Below are positions 26,647 through 33,072 of a DNA stretch of 64,000 nucleotides, one piece after another; position 1 is the stretch's first letter; every line of letters begins with the position of its first letter. The notes beneath the pieces are model-generated. The model did not search any database and had not been told where the DNA came from. It saw only the letters and a list, made by a program, of their open reading frames with translations. The stretch comes from Marinifilum_A sediminis (lineage in GTDB: Bacteria; Bacteroidota; Bacteroidia; Bacteroidales; Marinifilaceae), in the NCBI GenBank assembly GCA_947496465.1, contig CANMCX010000001.1, positions 372,001 to 436,000 on the forward strand. The letters run 5' to 3'. Both the position numbers and the translations under genes were made by a program.

Positions 26647-27483
26647 ATGAATCACGTTTTTGAAAATAAAAGGAATGCCTCCTATTTCTCGTTTTGCTCA
26701 TTCTCTACTCCAAGTATCAAACTTGTGAACAAGGAGCCGTTGTACCGGATATTATGGCAGAGAAAAGGAAACTCAACCATTATTGTTGATGGTATTCAAT
26801 ACCATATTCTTCAGAATCAGATTCTATTTCTTACTCCTCTTAACCAATTCGAGATTCTTGAGAATACGGATTGTTTAAATTTACTCTCTTTCAATCGTGA
26901 GTTTTATTGCATTCAACAGCACGATCATGAAGTTTCATGCCATGGCTATTTGTTTTTTGGTTCTTCTGAGGTGCCAATAGTATCACTGGATTCAAAGGAA
27001 CAAGAAAGTTTTGATTTGTTGGTTCAAGTTATTCTCGAAGAATTTGAAAACTCTGATCAAATTCAAGGAGAAATGCTTCAGGTGCTTTTAAAGAGATTTC
27101 TTATAAAGTGTACCAGACTAGTAAGAAAGAACCTTAAAAATCCGGAAATTAATCAAGACAAGCTCGATCTTATTCGTCAGTATAATGTATTGGTTGAAAT
27201 GCACTTTCGCGATAAACACAAGGTTGCTGATTATGCCGAATTACTGAATAAATCTCCTAAAACCATATCGAACCTATTTGGCGAGTACAACGATAAAACG
27301 CCCTTGCAAGTTATTCAGGAACGAATAGGCTTAGAAGCGAAACGATTATTCCTGTATACCGATAAAAGCGCAAAAGAAATTGCCTTTGAAATAGGCTTTG
27401 AAGATGCCGCTCACTTTAGTCGTTTTTTCAGAAAAATAGTGGGCAAAAGTCCAACTGAATTCAAAAAAACAGTCATTATTTAA
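26647..27483 (+). CDS. AraC-family transcriptional regulator
   Basis: A 278-aa DNA-binding protein. An N-terminal cupin-like sensor domain (about 1-150, with ITIIVDGIQYHILQNQILFLTP-type strands) is followed by two helix-turn-helix motifs. These are YAELLNKSPKTISNLFGEY (about 200-218) and, in the second, AKEIAFEIGFEDAAHFSRFFRKIVGKSPTEFKK near the C-terminus. The inducer and targets are unknown. The AhpD-like gene starts 140 bp downstream but behind a strong terminator, so it could be a regulated target rather than an operon partner. Confidence 0.93.
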   Translation: MNHVFENKRNASYFSFCSFSTPSIKLVNKEPLYRILWQRKGNSTIIVDGIQYHILQNQILFLTPLNQFEILENTDCLNLLSFNREFYCIQQHDHEVSCHGYLFFGSSEVPIVSLDSKEQESFDLLVQVILEEFENSDQIQGEMLQVLLKRFLIKCTRLVRKNLKNPEINQDKLDLIRQYNVLVEMHFRDKHKVADYAELLNKSPKTISNLFGEYNDKTPLQVIQERIGLEAKRLFLYTDKSAKEIAFEIGFEDAAHFSRFFRKIVGKSPTEFKKTVII

Positions 27484-27508
27484 TCCAAAAGGAAAAATCA
27501 TCAAGTCA

Positions 27509-27534
27509 GGGGGAAGAATAGCCATTCTTCCCCC
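27509..27534 (+). terminator. Intrinsic terminator after the AraC gene
   Basis: An 11-bp perfect stem GGGGGAAGAAT/ATTCTTCCCCC, 4-nt loop, followed by TCTTTTATT. Confidence 0.88.
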
Positions 27535-27624
27535 TCTTTTATTGCTCCATCTTTGTAATAACAAAAGATCAAAACGCAAAAAGTTAAAAGATCATATATT
27601 AATAATTACAAAAAATATAACGAG

Positions 27625-28176
27625 ATGAGAACAATTAAAGTACCAACAAGAGATCAAGTAGACGCTAAAGCACAACAGATTTTAGATAAGGTAAAAAGTC
27701 AATTGGGAATGGTTCCTAACTTGTATGCTACTATTGCATATTCGAGTGATACCTTAGAAAACTATCTTAACTTTTCAAGCAAAGCTGGTAAAGACAGTTT
27801 CTCGGGCAAGGAAATGGAAGCAATTAAACTTGCCGTATCAGAAGTAAACGGATGTGAATATTGTTTAGCTGCGCACACTGCAATTGCCAAAATGAATGGT
27901 TTTACCGAAGATGAAACGATTCAGTTAAGAGAAGGAAGTATTGCCGACGCCAAGCTTAACACTTTAAGCACTCTCGCTGCCGAAGTAGCTCAAAATAGAG
28001 GAAAAGTAAGTCAAAATAAACTAGATGAGTTTTTTGCTGCTGGATACGATGAAAAAGCCTTAATTGATTTTTTGGCAGTAGTAATGGAAATTTCATTTAC
28101 CAATTACACTCACAACTTAACTCAAGTTCCAGTAGATTTTCCTAAAGCCAAATCTTTAAGTGAATCAGCTGCATAA
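27625..28176 (+). CDS. Carboxymuconolactone decarboxylase / AhpD-like protein
   Basis: A 183-aa helical protein of the CMD/AhpD family. The redox motif is C77-x2-C80-x3-H84 (in VNGCEYCLAAHTA), as in peroxidase-related AhpD-like proteins that reduce hydroperoxides through a thiol relay. Full length for the family. Lies downstream of the AraC gene with a terminator between, and convergent with the pentapeptide gene. The electron donor is not evident in the neighbourhood. Confidence 0.9.
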   Translation: MRTIKVPTRDQVDAKAQQILDKVKSQLGMVPNLYATIAYSSDTLENYLNFSSKAGKDSFSGKEMEAIKLAVSEVNGCEYCLAAHTAIAKMNGFTEDETIQLREGSIADAKLNTLSTLAAEVAQNRGKVSQNKLDEFFAAGYDEKALIDFLAVVMEISFTNYTHNLTQVPVDFPKAKSLSESAA

Positions 28177-28212
28177 ATATCATCAAATATTACAAATTTG
28201 CTTTTAACATTG

Positions 28213-28233
28213 ATCCCGTCTACTTGGCGGGAT
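28213..28233. terminator. Bidirectional terminator between convergent genes
   Basis: An 8-bp stem ATCCCGTC/GGCGGGAT (one G-T pair) with a 5-nt loop and T run. It nearly touches the stop codon of the pentapeptide gene. Confidence 0.75.
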
Positions 28234-28236
28234 TTT

Positions 28237-28803
28237 TTATTTTATCACAATATCATACTGTTGAAGCAATCCTGCCAAGCCTTGTGCAGCGAACTTTGCT
28301 TTTTTAATTTTATTGGATTCCGGGTGAATCGAATAATTAATTGCAGTACTTAAATCTGCTTTTTCTAAAGTGGTATATTCAAAGGCTGCTCCGCTTAAAT
28401 CACAATTTTCAAAAAGAGATTGACTAAGGTCAGCTTCAGTAAAATCAACTTCAGATAATTTACAGTCTCTAAACTTTATTGCTTTTAATTTTAATTGGTA
28501 AAACGAACTTAAATTCAACAGACAATTTGTAAAATTAAACGAAAGCATTAGATTGTTACAATCGGCAAAAGAGATTCCAAGCATTTTACAAGCATTGAAT
28601 TCAATATCCCGAAGTGCAGTATTAATCACTTTTGCATTGCTTAAATCACAGCTTTCAAACTCGCATTCCAGAAAAATCAAATTCGATAAATCTGCATTGG
28701 CAAATGAACAATTTTTAAACCTACAATTATCGTACTCAGCTTTATCCATTTCCAAACCTGAAAAATCCTGATTTTCGAATACTTGTTCCTCTATATATTC
28801 CAT
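28237..28803 (-). CDS. Pentapeptide-repeat protein, Qnr/MfpA-like
   Basis: A 188-aa right-handed beta-helix made of A(D/N)LxF-type pentapeptides: FANADLSNLIFLECEFESCD, FTEADLSQSLFENCDLSGA. It ends in a hydrophobic helix, GLAGLLQQYDIVI. The C-terminal helix resembles the dimerisation helix of Qnr, MfpA and AlbG, which mimic DNA and protect gyrase from quinolones or toxins. Length is slightly under that of Qnr (about 215 aa), and no clear extended loops are seen. Gyrase protection is an inference. The gene is 1 bp from phzF-like, so the two form one transcription unit. Confidence 0.85.
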   Translation of the reverse strand: MEYIEEQVFENQDFSGLEMDKAEYDNCRFKNCSFANADLSNLIFLECEFESCDLSNAKVINTALRDIEFNACKMLGISFADCNNLMLSFNFTNCLLNLSSFYQLKLKAIKFRDCKLSEVDFTEADLSQSLFENCDLSGAAFEYTTLEKADLSTAINYSIHPESNKIKKAKFAAQGLAGLLQQYDIVIK

Positions 28804-28804
28804 A

Positions 28805-29593
28805 TTATTTCAAATATATCTCTCCTGAACTATATGTTATTGCATTCCCCGAAATTCTCACACGTGTACCTCTGTTTTCACAATACAAAACTCCCATTCG
28901 TGAAGATATCTGATGAGCTAACATCTCCCTCTTATCCAATCTTTCACTCCAAAATGGAATTAAACTACAATGTGCAGAACCTGTTACGGGATCCTCAAAA
29001 ATACTCGCTCCAGGTGTGAAAAATCGGGATACAAAATCTACCTTTTTCCCTCTTGATGTGCAAACAATTCCTCCATGTCCCAAATCAATACCTTCTAGTT
29101 TATTTTTATCTGGATTTAAAGCTAAAATTTCATCCTCATTCTCATAAACCAAAACATAGTCTCGTGATTTATATATCTCCTTTGGCAGAATGTTTAAGCT
29201 GGAAGAAATAATATCCGGCAATTCAGATTCCACAGGCACTCTCGACGGAAAATCCAGTTCATATTTACCTTCCTTGCAAGTAACATTCAACTCTCCACTT
29301 GACGATTCAAAACGAATAATATCTTCTTTATAATTCTGATGATTTTTTATAACATGAGCGGTAGCCAATGTAGCATGACCACACAAATCCATTTCAACTT
29401 CGGGCGTAAACCAACGAATACGAAATCCATTTTCTACAGGTACAAAAAAGGCTGTCTCCGCCAAATTATTTTCCCTCGTAATATTAAATAAAACCTCATC
29501 GGGCAACCACTCATTTAATGGAATTACACAAGCTGGATTACCACCAAACAACATATCTGTAAATGCATCAATATGATACTTCTTTAAATTCAT
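28805..29593 (-). CDS. PhzF family isomerase/epimerase
   Basis: A 262-aa protein of the PhzF/diaminopimelate-epimerase-like fold with two mirrored halves. Conserved pieces: GGNPACVI (17-24), the catalytic-type Glu46 in NNLAETAFF, DLCGHATLATAHV, and in the second half DPVTGSAHCSLIPFW. PhzF itself isomerises a phenazine precursor, but no phenazine genes are nearby and most homologues have unknown substrates. Upstream neighbour of the pentapeptide-repeat gene, and 8 bp downstream of the lipocalin-like gene, suggesting a shared transcript. Confidence 0.9.
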   Translation of the reverse strand: MNLKKYHIDAFTDMLFGGNPACVIPLNEWLPDEVLFNITRENNLAETAFFVPVENGFRIRWFTPEVEMDLCGHATLATAHVIKNHQNYKEDIIRFESSSGELNVTCKEGKYELDFPSRVPVESELPDIISSSLNILPKEIYKSRDYVLVYENEDEILALNPDKNKLEGIDLGHGGIVCTSRGKKVDFVSRFFTPGASIFEDPVTGSAHCSLIPFWSERLDKREMLAHQISSRMGVLYCENRGTRVRISGNAITYSSGEIYLK

Positions 29594-29601
29594 AGCTCCT
29601 G

Positions 29602-30117
29602 TTATTTTTTAATTCTTCGATACGATGATTTCATGTAAACTTTATCCATCTCGCCATCTCTCATGTTTCCTATCTGATACTTATAATTATCCTCATCCAT
29701 ATAAATCCAGCTCTCTATTAAGGTTTCTCCATTGTAGTCATACTCATAATAAAGATCTTTATTATTGAAATAACAAATACCCGTAGTAATACCTCCGAAA
29801 ATATCAAACTCCCAAAATTGAATCACTGAATCTTGAGTATTATAAGATCGAATCCCTTCATTCCTCAAGCCATATTCCTTACCTTTAGGATCAATGGTTC
29901 CATAAGTCTTTACCTTTACAATTTTTTGATTTACCCCCCAGGAAAAATCAACTTCCTGTTTAAATTTCTGACCGTTTGACCATTCTCCTTCTGTCAACCA
30001 AATGCCACCAACTAAATTATCAAAACCATTTAGCGGAGATACTTTTTGCGCTTCAACAGAAAGATTGATGGCTAAAAATAAAAATAGTGCAAGGAATATG
30101 TGCTTTAGTTTTTTCAT
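29602..30117 (-). CDS. Secreted hypothetical protein, lipocalin-like
   Basis: A 171-aa protein with a clear signal peptide (ALFLFLAINLSVEAQ). The mature part has repeated strands: FDNLVGGIWLTEGEW, then QKIVKVKTYGTIDP, then VIQFWEFDIFGGITTGICYF, then ETLIESWIYMDEDNYKYQI. This is the pattern of a small lipocalin-like/DUF barrel that compares to a reference amount of ligand. No catalytic residues are recognisable. It is 6 bp downstream of the MazG-like gene on the same strand. Confidence 0.7.
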   Translation of the reverse strand: MKKLKHIFLALFLFLAINLSVEAQKVSPLNGFDNLVGGIWLTEGEWSNGQKFKQEVDFSWGVNQKIVKVKTYGTIDPKGKEYGLRNEGIRSYNTQDSVIQFWEFDIFGGITTGICYFNNKDLYYEYDYNGETLIESWIYMDEDNYKYQIGNMRDGEMDKVYMKSSYRRIKK

Positions 30118-30123
30118 GATGTT

Positions 30124-30504
30124 CTATCCTTTTAAGATTTTTTCAATATCAGGTGCATTAAATAAGTCCGATTTAATTACTTTCCCATCTTCCCGGTATA
30201 AAGGTTTGCCATCTGCATCCAGCTTACTCATATTGCTTTTGTGAACCTCCGAAAAAATATCGGGGTATTTATCCTGCAAGCCGAATTCCAATACTGTTCC
30301 CATTAGTACGTAATGAATATCTGCCAATGCATCTGCCACTTCAACCAAATCGCCAGATTCCCATGCAGCTTTTAATTCATCAACCTCTTCCTGTATAATA
30401 TTCTGTCTCAATTCACACCTTTCACGACCTGGAATTTTTGGAGTCTGTTCTACGTTCACACCAAAAGCATCATGAAACTGATTTACTTTCTCTAACTCTG
30501 TCAT
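30124..30504 (-). CDS. MazG/PRA-PH-like nucleotide pyrophosphohydrolase
   Basis: A 126-aa all-alpha NTP-pyrophosphohydrolase of the phosphoribosyl-ATP pyrophosphohydrolase-like group. Metal-binding acidic motifs: EExxE (E39, E40, E43 in IIQEEVDELKAAW) and ExxD with a further Asp (E55, D58, D62 in EVADALADIHYV). It probably hydrolyses non-canonical or excess nucleoside triphosphates. It is not HisE, because no histidine genes are near. First gene of a likely four-gene unit (this gene, lipocalin-like, phzF-like, pentapeptide). The 23-bp repeat array lies about 105 bp upstream. Confidence 0.87.
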   Translation of the reverse strand: MTELEKVNQFHDAFGVNVEQTPKIPGRERCELRQNIIQEEVDELKAAWESGDLVEVADALADIHYVLMGTVLEFGLQDKYPDIFSEVHKSNMSKLDADGKPLYREDGKVIKSDLFNAPDIEKILKG

Positions 30505-30609
30505 TGTATAGTTTTCTGGTACAATTATCTTAAAAACTTAAATATCACCAATTCTTTTGAATTGATAAAATAGTCACATCAAAAGCTCAGCCTATGAAAA
30601 ATTATCAGT

Positions 30610-30701
30610 GCCTAATGTGGAAAGCTTCCATAGCCTAATGTGGAACCATTCAACAGCTTAATATGGAACGCTTCAACAGCCTAATGTGGAGCTTCTCCAT
30701 A
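30610..30701. repeat. 23-bp tandem repeat, four copies
   Basis: The core GCCTAATGTGGA occurs at 30610, 30633, 30656 (as GCTTAATATGGA) and 30679, exactly 23 bp apart. The variable part of each unit is about 11 bp (ACGCTTCAACA-like). It is between the terminator of the barrel-protein gene and the start of the MazG-like gene. No spacer structure, so not CRISPR. Function unknown; it could be a binding-site cluster. Confidence 0.88.
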
Positions 30702-30713
30702 TTATAACAAAAA

Positions 30714-30737
30714 AAAGGCTTCCGATTGGAAGCCTTT
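30714..30737 (-). terminator. Intrinsic terminator of the 30758-31474 gene
   Basis: A 10-bp perfect stem AAAGGCTTCC/GGAAGCCTTT, loop GATT. On the minus strand it is followed by a run of T. Confidence 0.85.
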
Positions 30738-30757
30738 ACATATCTATACTTTTGAAA

Positions 30758-31474
30758 TTACTTAATGGTAACAGCAAAAGTCAAAAACAATCTCTCTGTA
30801 GCAGGATTCAAGGTAATCCCTCCTTTAATAGGTAATGAAAACTGATCTGTAAGCTTAATTTGATCATACATGCACATGTTCACATTTACCACATTAAACT
30901 TGTCATCGTACATGCCTTCGAATGGCGAAAAACCAAGTGCCCAAGAGAATTTTTTCCCTGCAATTAGCTTAGAGTAACCAAATTCGAAATATGTTGAATA
31001 CTGTTGATCTCCATTCTCATCTTTATCGAATTCTCCATAGAAAAGCACAGATCCCATTACTGAAATTGGGAATTTTGCATGCCCTTTAAATTTAGCTGTA
31101 GCATCGAATAGATGAACACTATTCTCACTATCAAAGTCGAAGAATTTCGAGTTTTCAAAATTTGGTCTCGGACAATAAAAATCGTACAAGCTAAACTGAA
31201 ATAATGGTGTGTTGTACTGTACGTAGAAATCTACCTCTTGATAACTATCATCAGTAGCATAGGCTCCCCAAGCCCCAAAAGTAAATTTGCCGGTTTGTAT
31301 CTCAAGTGTTGGCTCAATTGTAGGAGCTGTACCACTATTAGATCCACGCCACAAGTGTTTACTTACAAAGTCAATACTACGATTCACTTTGGTTTTCGAT
31401 GGAAGATTTTCAGCAGAAACTCCCATACAGATAAATACCAACCCAAGTAAAGGGATCAGTTTTTTTAGGTTCAT
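30758..31474 (-). CDS. Predicted outer-membrane beta-barrel protein
   Basis: A 238-aa protein with a signal peptide (LIPLLGLVFICMGVSAE). Alternating strands dominate the mature part (SIDFVSKHLWRGSNSGTAPTI, then FTFGAWGAYATDD, then FSLYDFYCP), ending LTFAVTIK. The opening WRG motif and length resemble the TorF/conserved-hypothetical porin-like group of Bacteroidota. No substrate can be suggested. Monocistronic, 270 bp upstream gap without genes. Confidence 0.75.
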   Translation of the reverse strand: MNLKKLIPLLGLVFICMGVSAENLPSKTKVNRSIDFVSKHLWRGSNSGTAPTIEPTLEIQTGKFTFGAWGAYATDDSYQEVDFYVQYNTPLFQFSLYDFYCPRPNFENSKFFDFDSENSVHLFDATAKFKGHAKFPISVMGSVLFYGEFDKDENGDQQYSTYFEFGYSKLIAGKKFSWALGFSPFEGMYDDKFNVVNVNMCMYDQIKLTDQFSLPIKGGITLNPATERLFLTFAVTIK

Positions 31475-31696
31475 CAGTTAGAATATTTAAGTGTTGTTGT
31501 TTGCGTAAGGAAATATTACAATTCAGATTAATATATTTAGTTCTGTTATTTAATATCACCTCAAAAATTCGCTGCAAAAATAGATGAAAACACTTTTCTA
31601 AATCATGACAAATGTGGTCTTTTTGAACTGTTTTAGAACACATGTTTCTAGCATAAATAAACTTGCTGTACAATCTTAATTTATGGCATAAAAAAA

Positions 31697-31718
31697 GGAG
31701 AAAACTTCCGTTTTCTCC
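31697..31718 (-). terminator. Intrinsic terminator of the PspC-like gene
   Basis: A 9-bp perfect stem GGAGAAAAC/GTTTTCTCC with loop TTCC. The minus-strand T run follows. Confidence 0.82.
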
Positions 31719-31746
31719 AATATCATTTACAATGATTATATCAATA

Positions 31747-31941
31747 CTAGATATCCTTATAATCAGGCATAACAAACCAGAAAATAATGTAAACTAATAA
31801 ACCAGGAAATCCGGCACTAAAAATAGAAATTAGCACATACAATATTCTCACAAGTGTAACATCAAGATTCAAATATTCAGCAATTCCCGCACAAACACCT
31901 GCGACCAACTTATTCGATGATCGTTTTAACTTTTTTGTCAT
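31747..31941 (-). CDS. PspC-domain membrane protein
   Basis: A 64-aa PspC family protein: the motif NKLVAGVCAGIAEYLNLD, then one or two hydrophobic segments (VRILYVLISIFSAGFPGLLVYIIFWFVMP in total, in two parts) and a short tail. PspC domains in E. coli belong to the phage-shock response; stand-alone short forms are common in Bacteroidota, with unclear roles. It lies 11 bp downstream of the small acidic protein gene, so probably co-transcribed with it. Confidence 0.85.
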   Translation of the reverse strand: MTKKLKRSSNKLVAGVCAGIAEYLNLDVTLVRILYVLISIFSAGFPGLLVYIIFWFVMPDYKDI

Positions 31942-31952
31942 GCAATATGTAT

Positions 31953-32207
31953 TTAATCTTCAAATTCTTCGTCGTAAAGATCTTCCTGACTGTCCAATTC
32001 ATCGTTATAGAAAGTTTCTGCTTCATCCAACAAATCTTCAATCATATTTTGATCTTCAGGAGTTTTATCCATCCAATGAATCGTTTGGTTGGAATTAAAA
32101 TCTTCAACATCACATTCGATAATACATTTCGGATTGCGTGTGTGAACGATGAAAAGAGTGTCTGGTAACTCTTGTGAATTGTCTGCTAGTAAAAACTTTG
32201 GGAGCAT
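31953..32207 (-). CDS. Small acidic hypothetical protein
   Basis: An 84-aa protein. A folded-looking N-terminal part (KFLLADNSQELPDTLFIVHTR, CIIECDVEDFN) is followed by a very acidic C-terminal tail (EAETFYNDELDSQEDLYDEEFED read in segments). No domain recognised. Start ATG at 32205-32207. It forms a pair with pspC. An alternative +-strand ORF here is a shadow. Confidence 0.65.
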   Translation of the reverse strand: MLPKFLLADNSQELPDTLFIVHTRNPKCIIECDVEDFNSNQTIHWMDKTPEDQNMIEDLLDEAETFYNDELDSQEDLYDEEFED

Positions 32208-32384
32208 AGTTGTAATTTATTTATTGTGCCGTAAATATATGAAGAGATTGAATCCCAAGCAACAAATTCCATGTTAACAATTCATAATTTTTAAAATTCT
32301 TAAATTCTCATTTTATTTAGATGCATGCAATCGATTTAAATAAGTAAAACGGCAATTGGCTGAAATTATTTTTGTTGCACTATG

Positions 32385-32415
32385 TTGGATTATTCAAAAT
32401 ATCTTCATATCCTTG
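32385..32415 (+). promoter_or_regulatory. Weak candidate promoter of the sulfite-reduction operon
   Basis: TTGG at 32385-32388 and TATCCTTG at 32408-32415 are separated by 19 nt. They resemble the Bacteroidota -33/-7 pair with one mismatch in the -7 box (TAnnTTTG). Initiation would fall near 32421, leaving about 37 nt before the first leader ORF. Confidence 0.28.
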
Positions 32416-32457
32416 TAGCCGAATAAGAGATCATTTAGTCCGATTTAAAACAAAATA

Positions 32458-32556
32458 ATGAGTAATATCCTAAATAATAAAATGAATGTTTCTGTTGCAT
32501 GTACAATGTGTTGTATGTGTATGGAAAATTGTGTTTTGCAAAAAGGAATTGCTTGA
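32458..32556 (+). CDS. Leader peptide 1, Cys/Met-rich (attenuator of the sulfite-reduction operon)
   Basis: A 32-codon ORF (ATG at 32458-32460; an in-frame ATG at 32482 gives 24 codons). It encodes a peptide whose middle is CTMCCMCM, with a fifth Cys just after it (codons at 32500, 32509, 32512, 32518, 32530). Five Cys and several Met in a short span is far from random for this AT-rich DNA. The stop TGA is at 32554-32556. Its last codons (32537-32546) are perfectly complementary to the 5' arm of the following terminator. I read it as a regulatory ORF whose translation senses charged tRNA-Cys, not as a functional protein. The product may have no role itself. Confidence 0.75.
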   Translation: MSNILNNKMNVSVACTMCCMCMENCVLQKGIA

Positions 32557-32618
32557 TGAGTTAAATCGAATCAAAATATATAGAATAGCCTTTTTGCACT
32601 CGCAGAAAGGCTTTTTTT
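32537..32618 (+). promoter_or_regulatory. Transcription attenuator 1 (antiterminator/terminator)
   Basis: Terminator: AGCCTTTTTGC (32587-32597), loop ACTC, GCAGAAAGGCT (32602-32612). This is an 11-bp stem with one G-T pair, then seven T. Antiterminator: TGCAAAAAGG (32537-32546), inside the leader ORF, pairs perfectly over 10 nt with CCTTTTTGCA (32589-32598). A ribosome stalled on the Cys cluster at 32509-32520 would leave 32537-32546 free, allowing readthrough. A ribosome reaching the stop at 32554 would cover it, allowing termination. Confidence 0.78.
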
Positions 32619-32659
32619 ATGAATTCAATTGCTTTAGATATAGCATATTAAAATTAAGA

Positions 32660-32743
32660 ATGAATTTCAAAAATTCACATATCAGTATCCAACTCAACAT
32701 TTTTGCATGTTGTTGTATGTGTATGTTATGGTTTCCTCCCTAG
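32660..32743 (+). CDS. Leader peptide 2, Cys/Met-rich (second attenuator)
   Basis: A 27-codon ORF with ATG at 32660-32662 and stop TAG at 32741-32743. Its second half reads FACCCMCMLWFPP, four Cys codons at 32708-32722 interleaved with Met. The motif CCMCM is shared with leader 1 although the flanks differ. It lies 42 nt after the first terminator and before the second. Only about 88 nt separate its stop from the first structural gene. Regulatory ORF interpretation as for leader 1. Confidence 0.72.
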   Translation: MNFKNSHISIQLNIFACCCMCMLWFPP

Positions 32744-32813
32744 CAGAATTCGTTGTGCACTATTATGACCAAGCATATCGAGCCTTTCTGCAATCCAGAA
32801 AGGCTCTTTTTTT
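32743..32813 (+). promoter_or_regulatory. Transcription attenuator 2 (terminator with short candidate antiterminator)
   Basis: Terminator: GAGCCTTTCTG (32780-32790), loop CAATC, CAGAAAGGCTC (32796-32806), an 11-bp perfect stem, then seven T. The sequence resembles terminator 1. A 6-nt segment GCAGAA (32743-32748), starting in the leader stop codon, can pair with TTCTGC (32786-32791) as a competing structure. This antiterminator is weaker than in unit 1, so the terminator call is firmer than the switch. Confidence 0.7.
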
Positions 32814-32830
32814 ATTTGTAAGCAAAAGAA

Positions 32831-33061
32831 ATGAAAGAAAAAACCTACAGAAGCATCGCCAAAACCATTTCATGGAGAACTATTGGAACCATAGATACCG
32901 TCTTAATTTCATGGTTGATCATTGGCGATATCACCTGGGCAATGTCGATTGGTGGTGTAGAACTCTTCACTAAAATGGGGCTTTATTTTCTACACGAAAG
33001 AACATGGAATAAAATCAAATTTGGAAGAGAAGAAAAACATCCCGTTGATTATCACATTTAA
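32831..33061 (+). CDS. DUF2061 small membrane protein
   Basis: A 76-aa DUF2061 protein: basic N-terminus (KTYRSIAKTISWRTIGTIDT), one hydrophobic segment VLISWLIIGDITWAMSIGG, then a second short segment and LHERTWNKIKFG. The family often accompanies sulfate/sulfite assimilation genes in Bacteroidota, and its biochemical role is not established. First structural gene after two attenuators, 11 bp before the next gene, so it belongs to the operon. A role in sulfite handling at the membrane is an inference. Confidence 0.88.
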   Translation: MKEKTYRSIAKTISWRTIGTIDTVLISWLIIGDITWAMSIGGVELFTKMGLYFLHERTWNKIKFGREEKHPVDYHI

Positions 33062-33072
33062 AAACAAGCATT

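Noticed and set aside
31410..31775. A 121-aa minus-strand ORF overlapping pspC and the barrel gene start
   Set aside because: It spans a terminator and overlaps two better-supported genes. Its composition is unlike a real protein.
32486..32743. An 85-aa ORF spanning both leader regions
   Set aside because: It runs straight through terminator 1. Its first part is in a different frame from leader 1, and only its last 27 codons coincide with leader 2. Two separate leaders fit the hairpins better.
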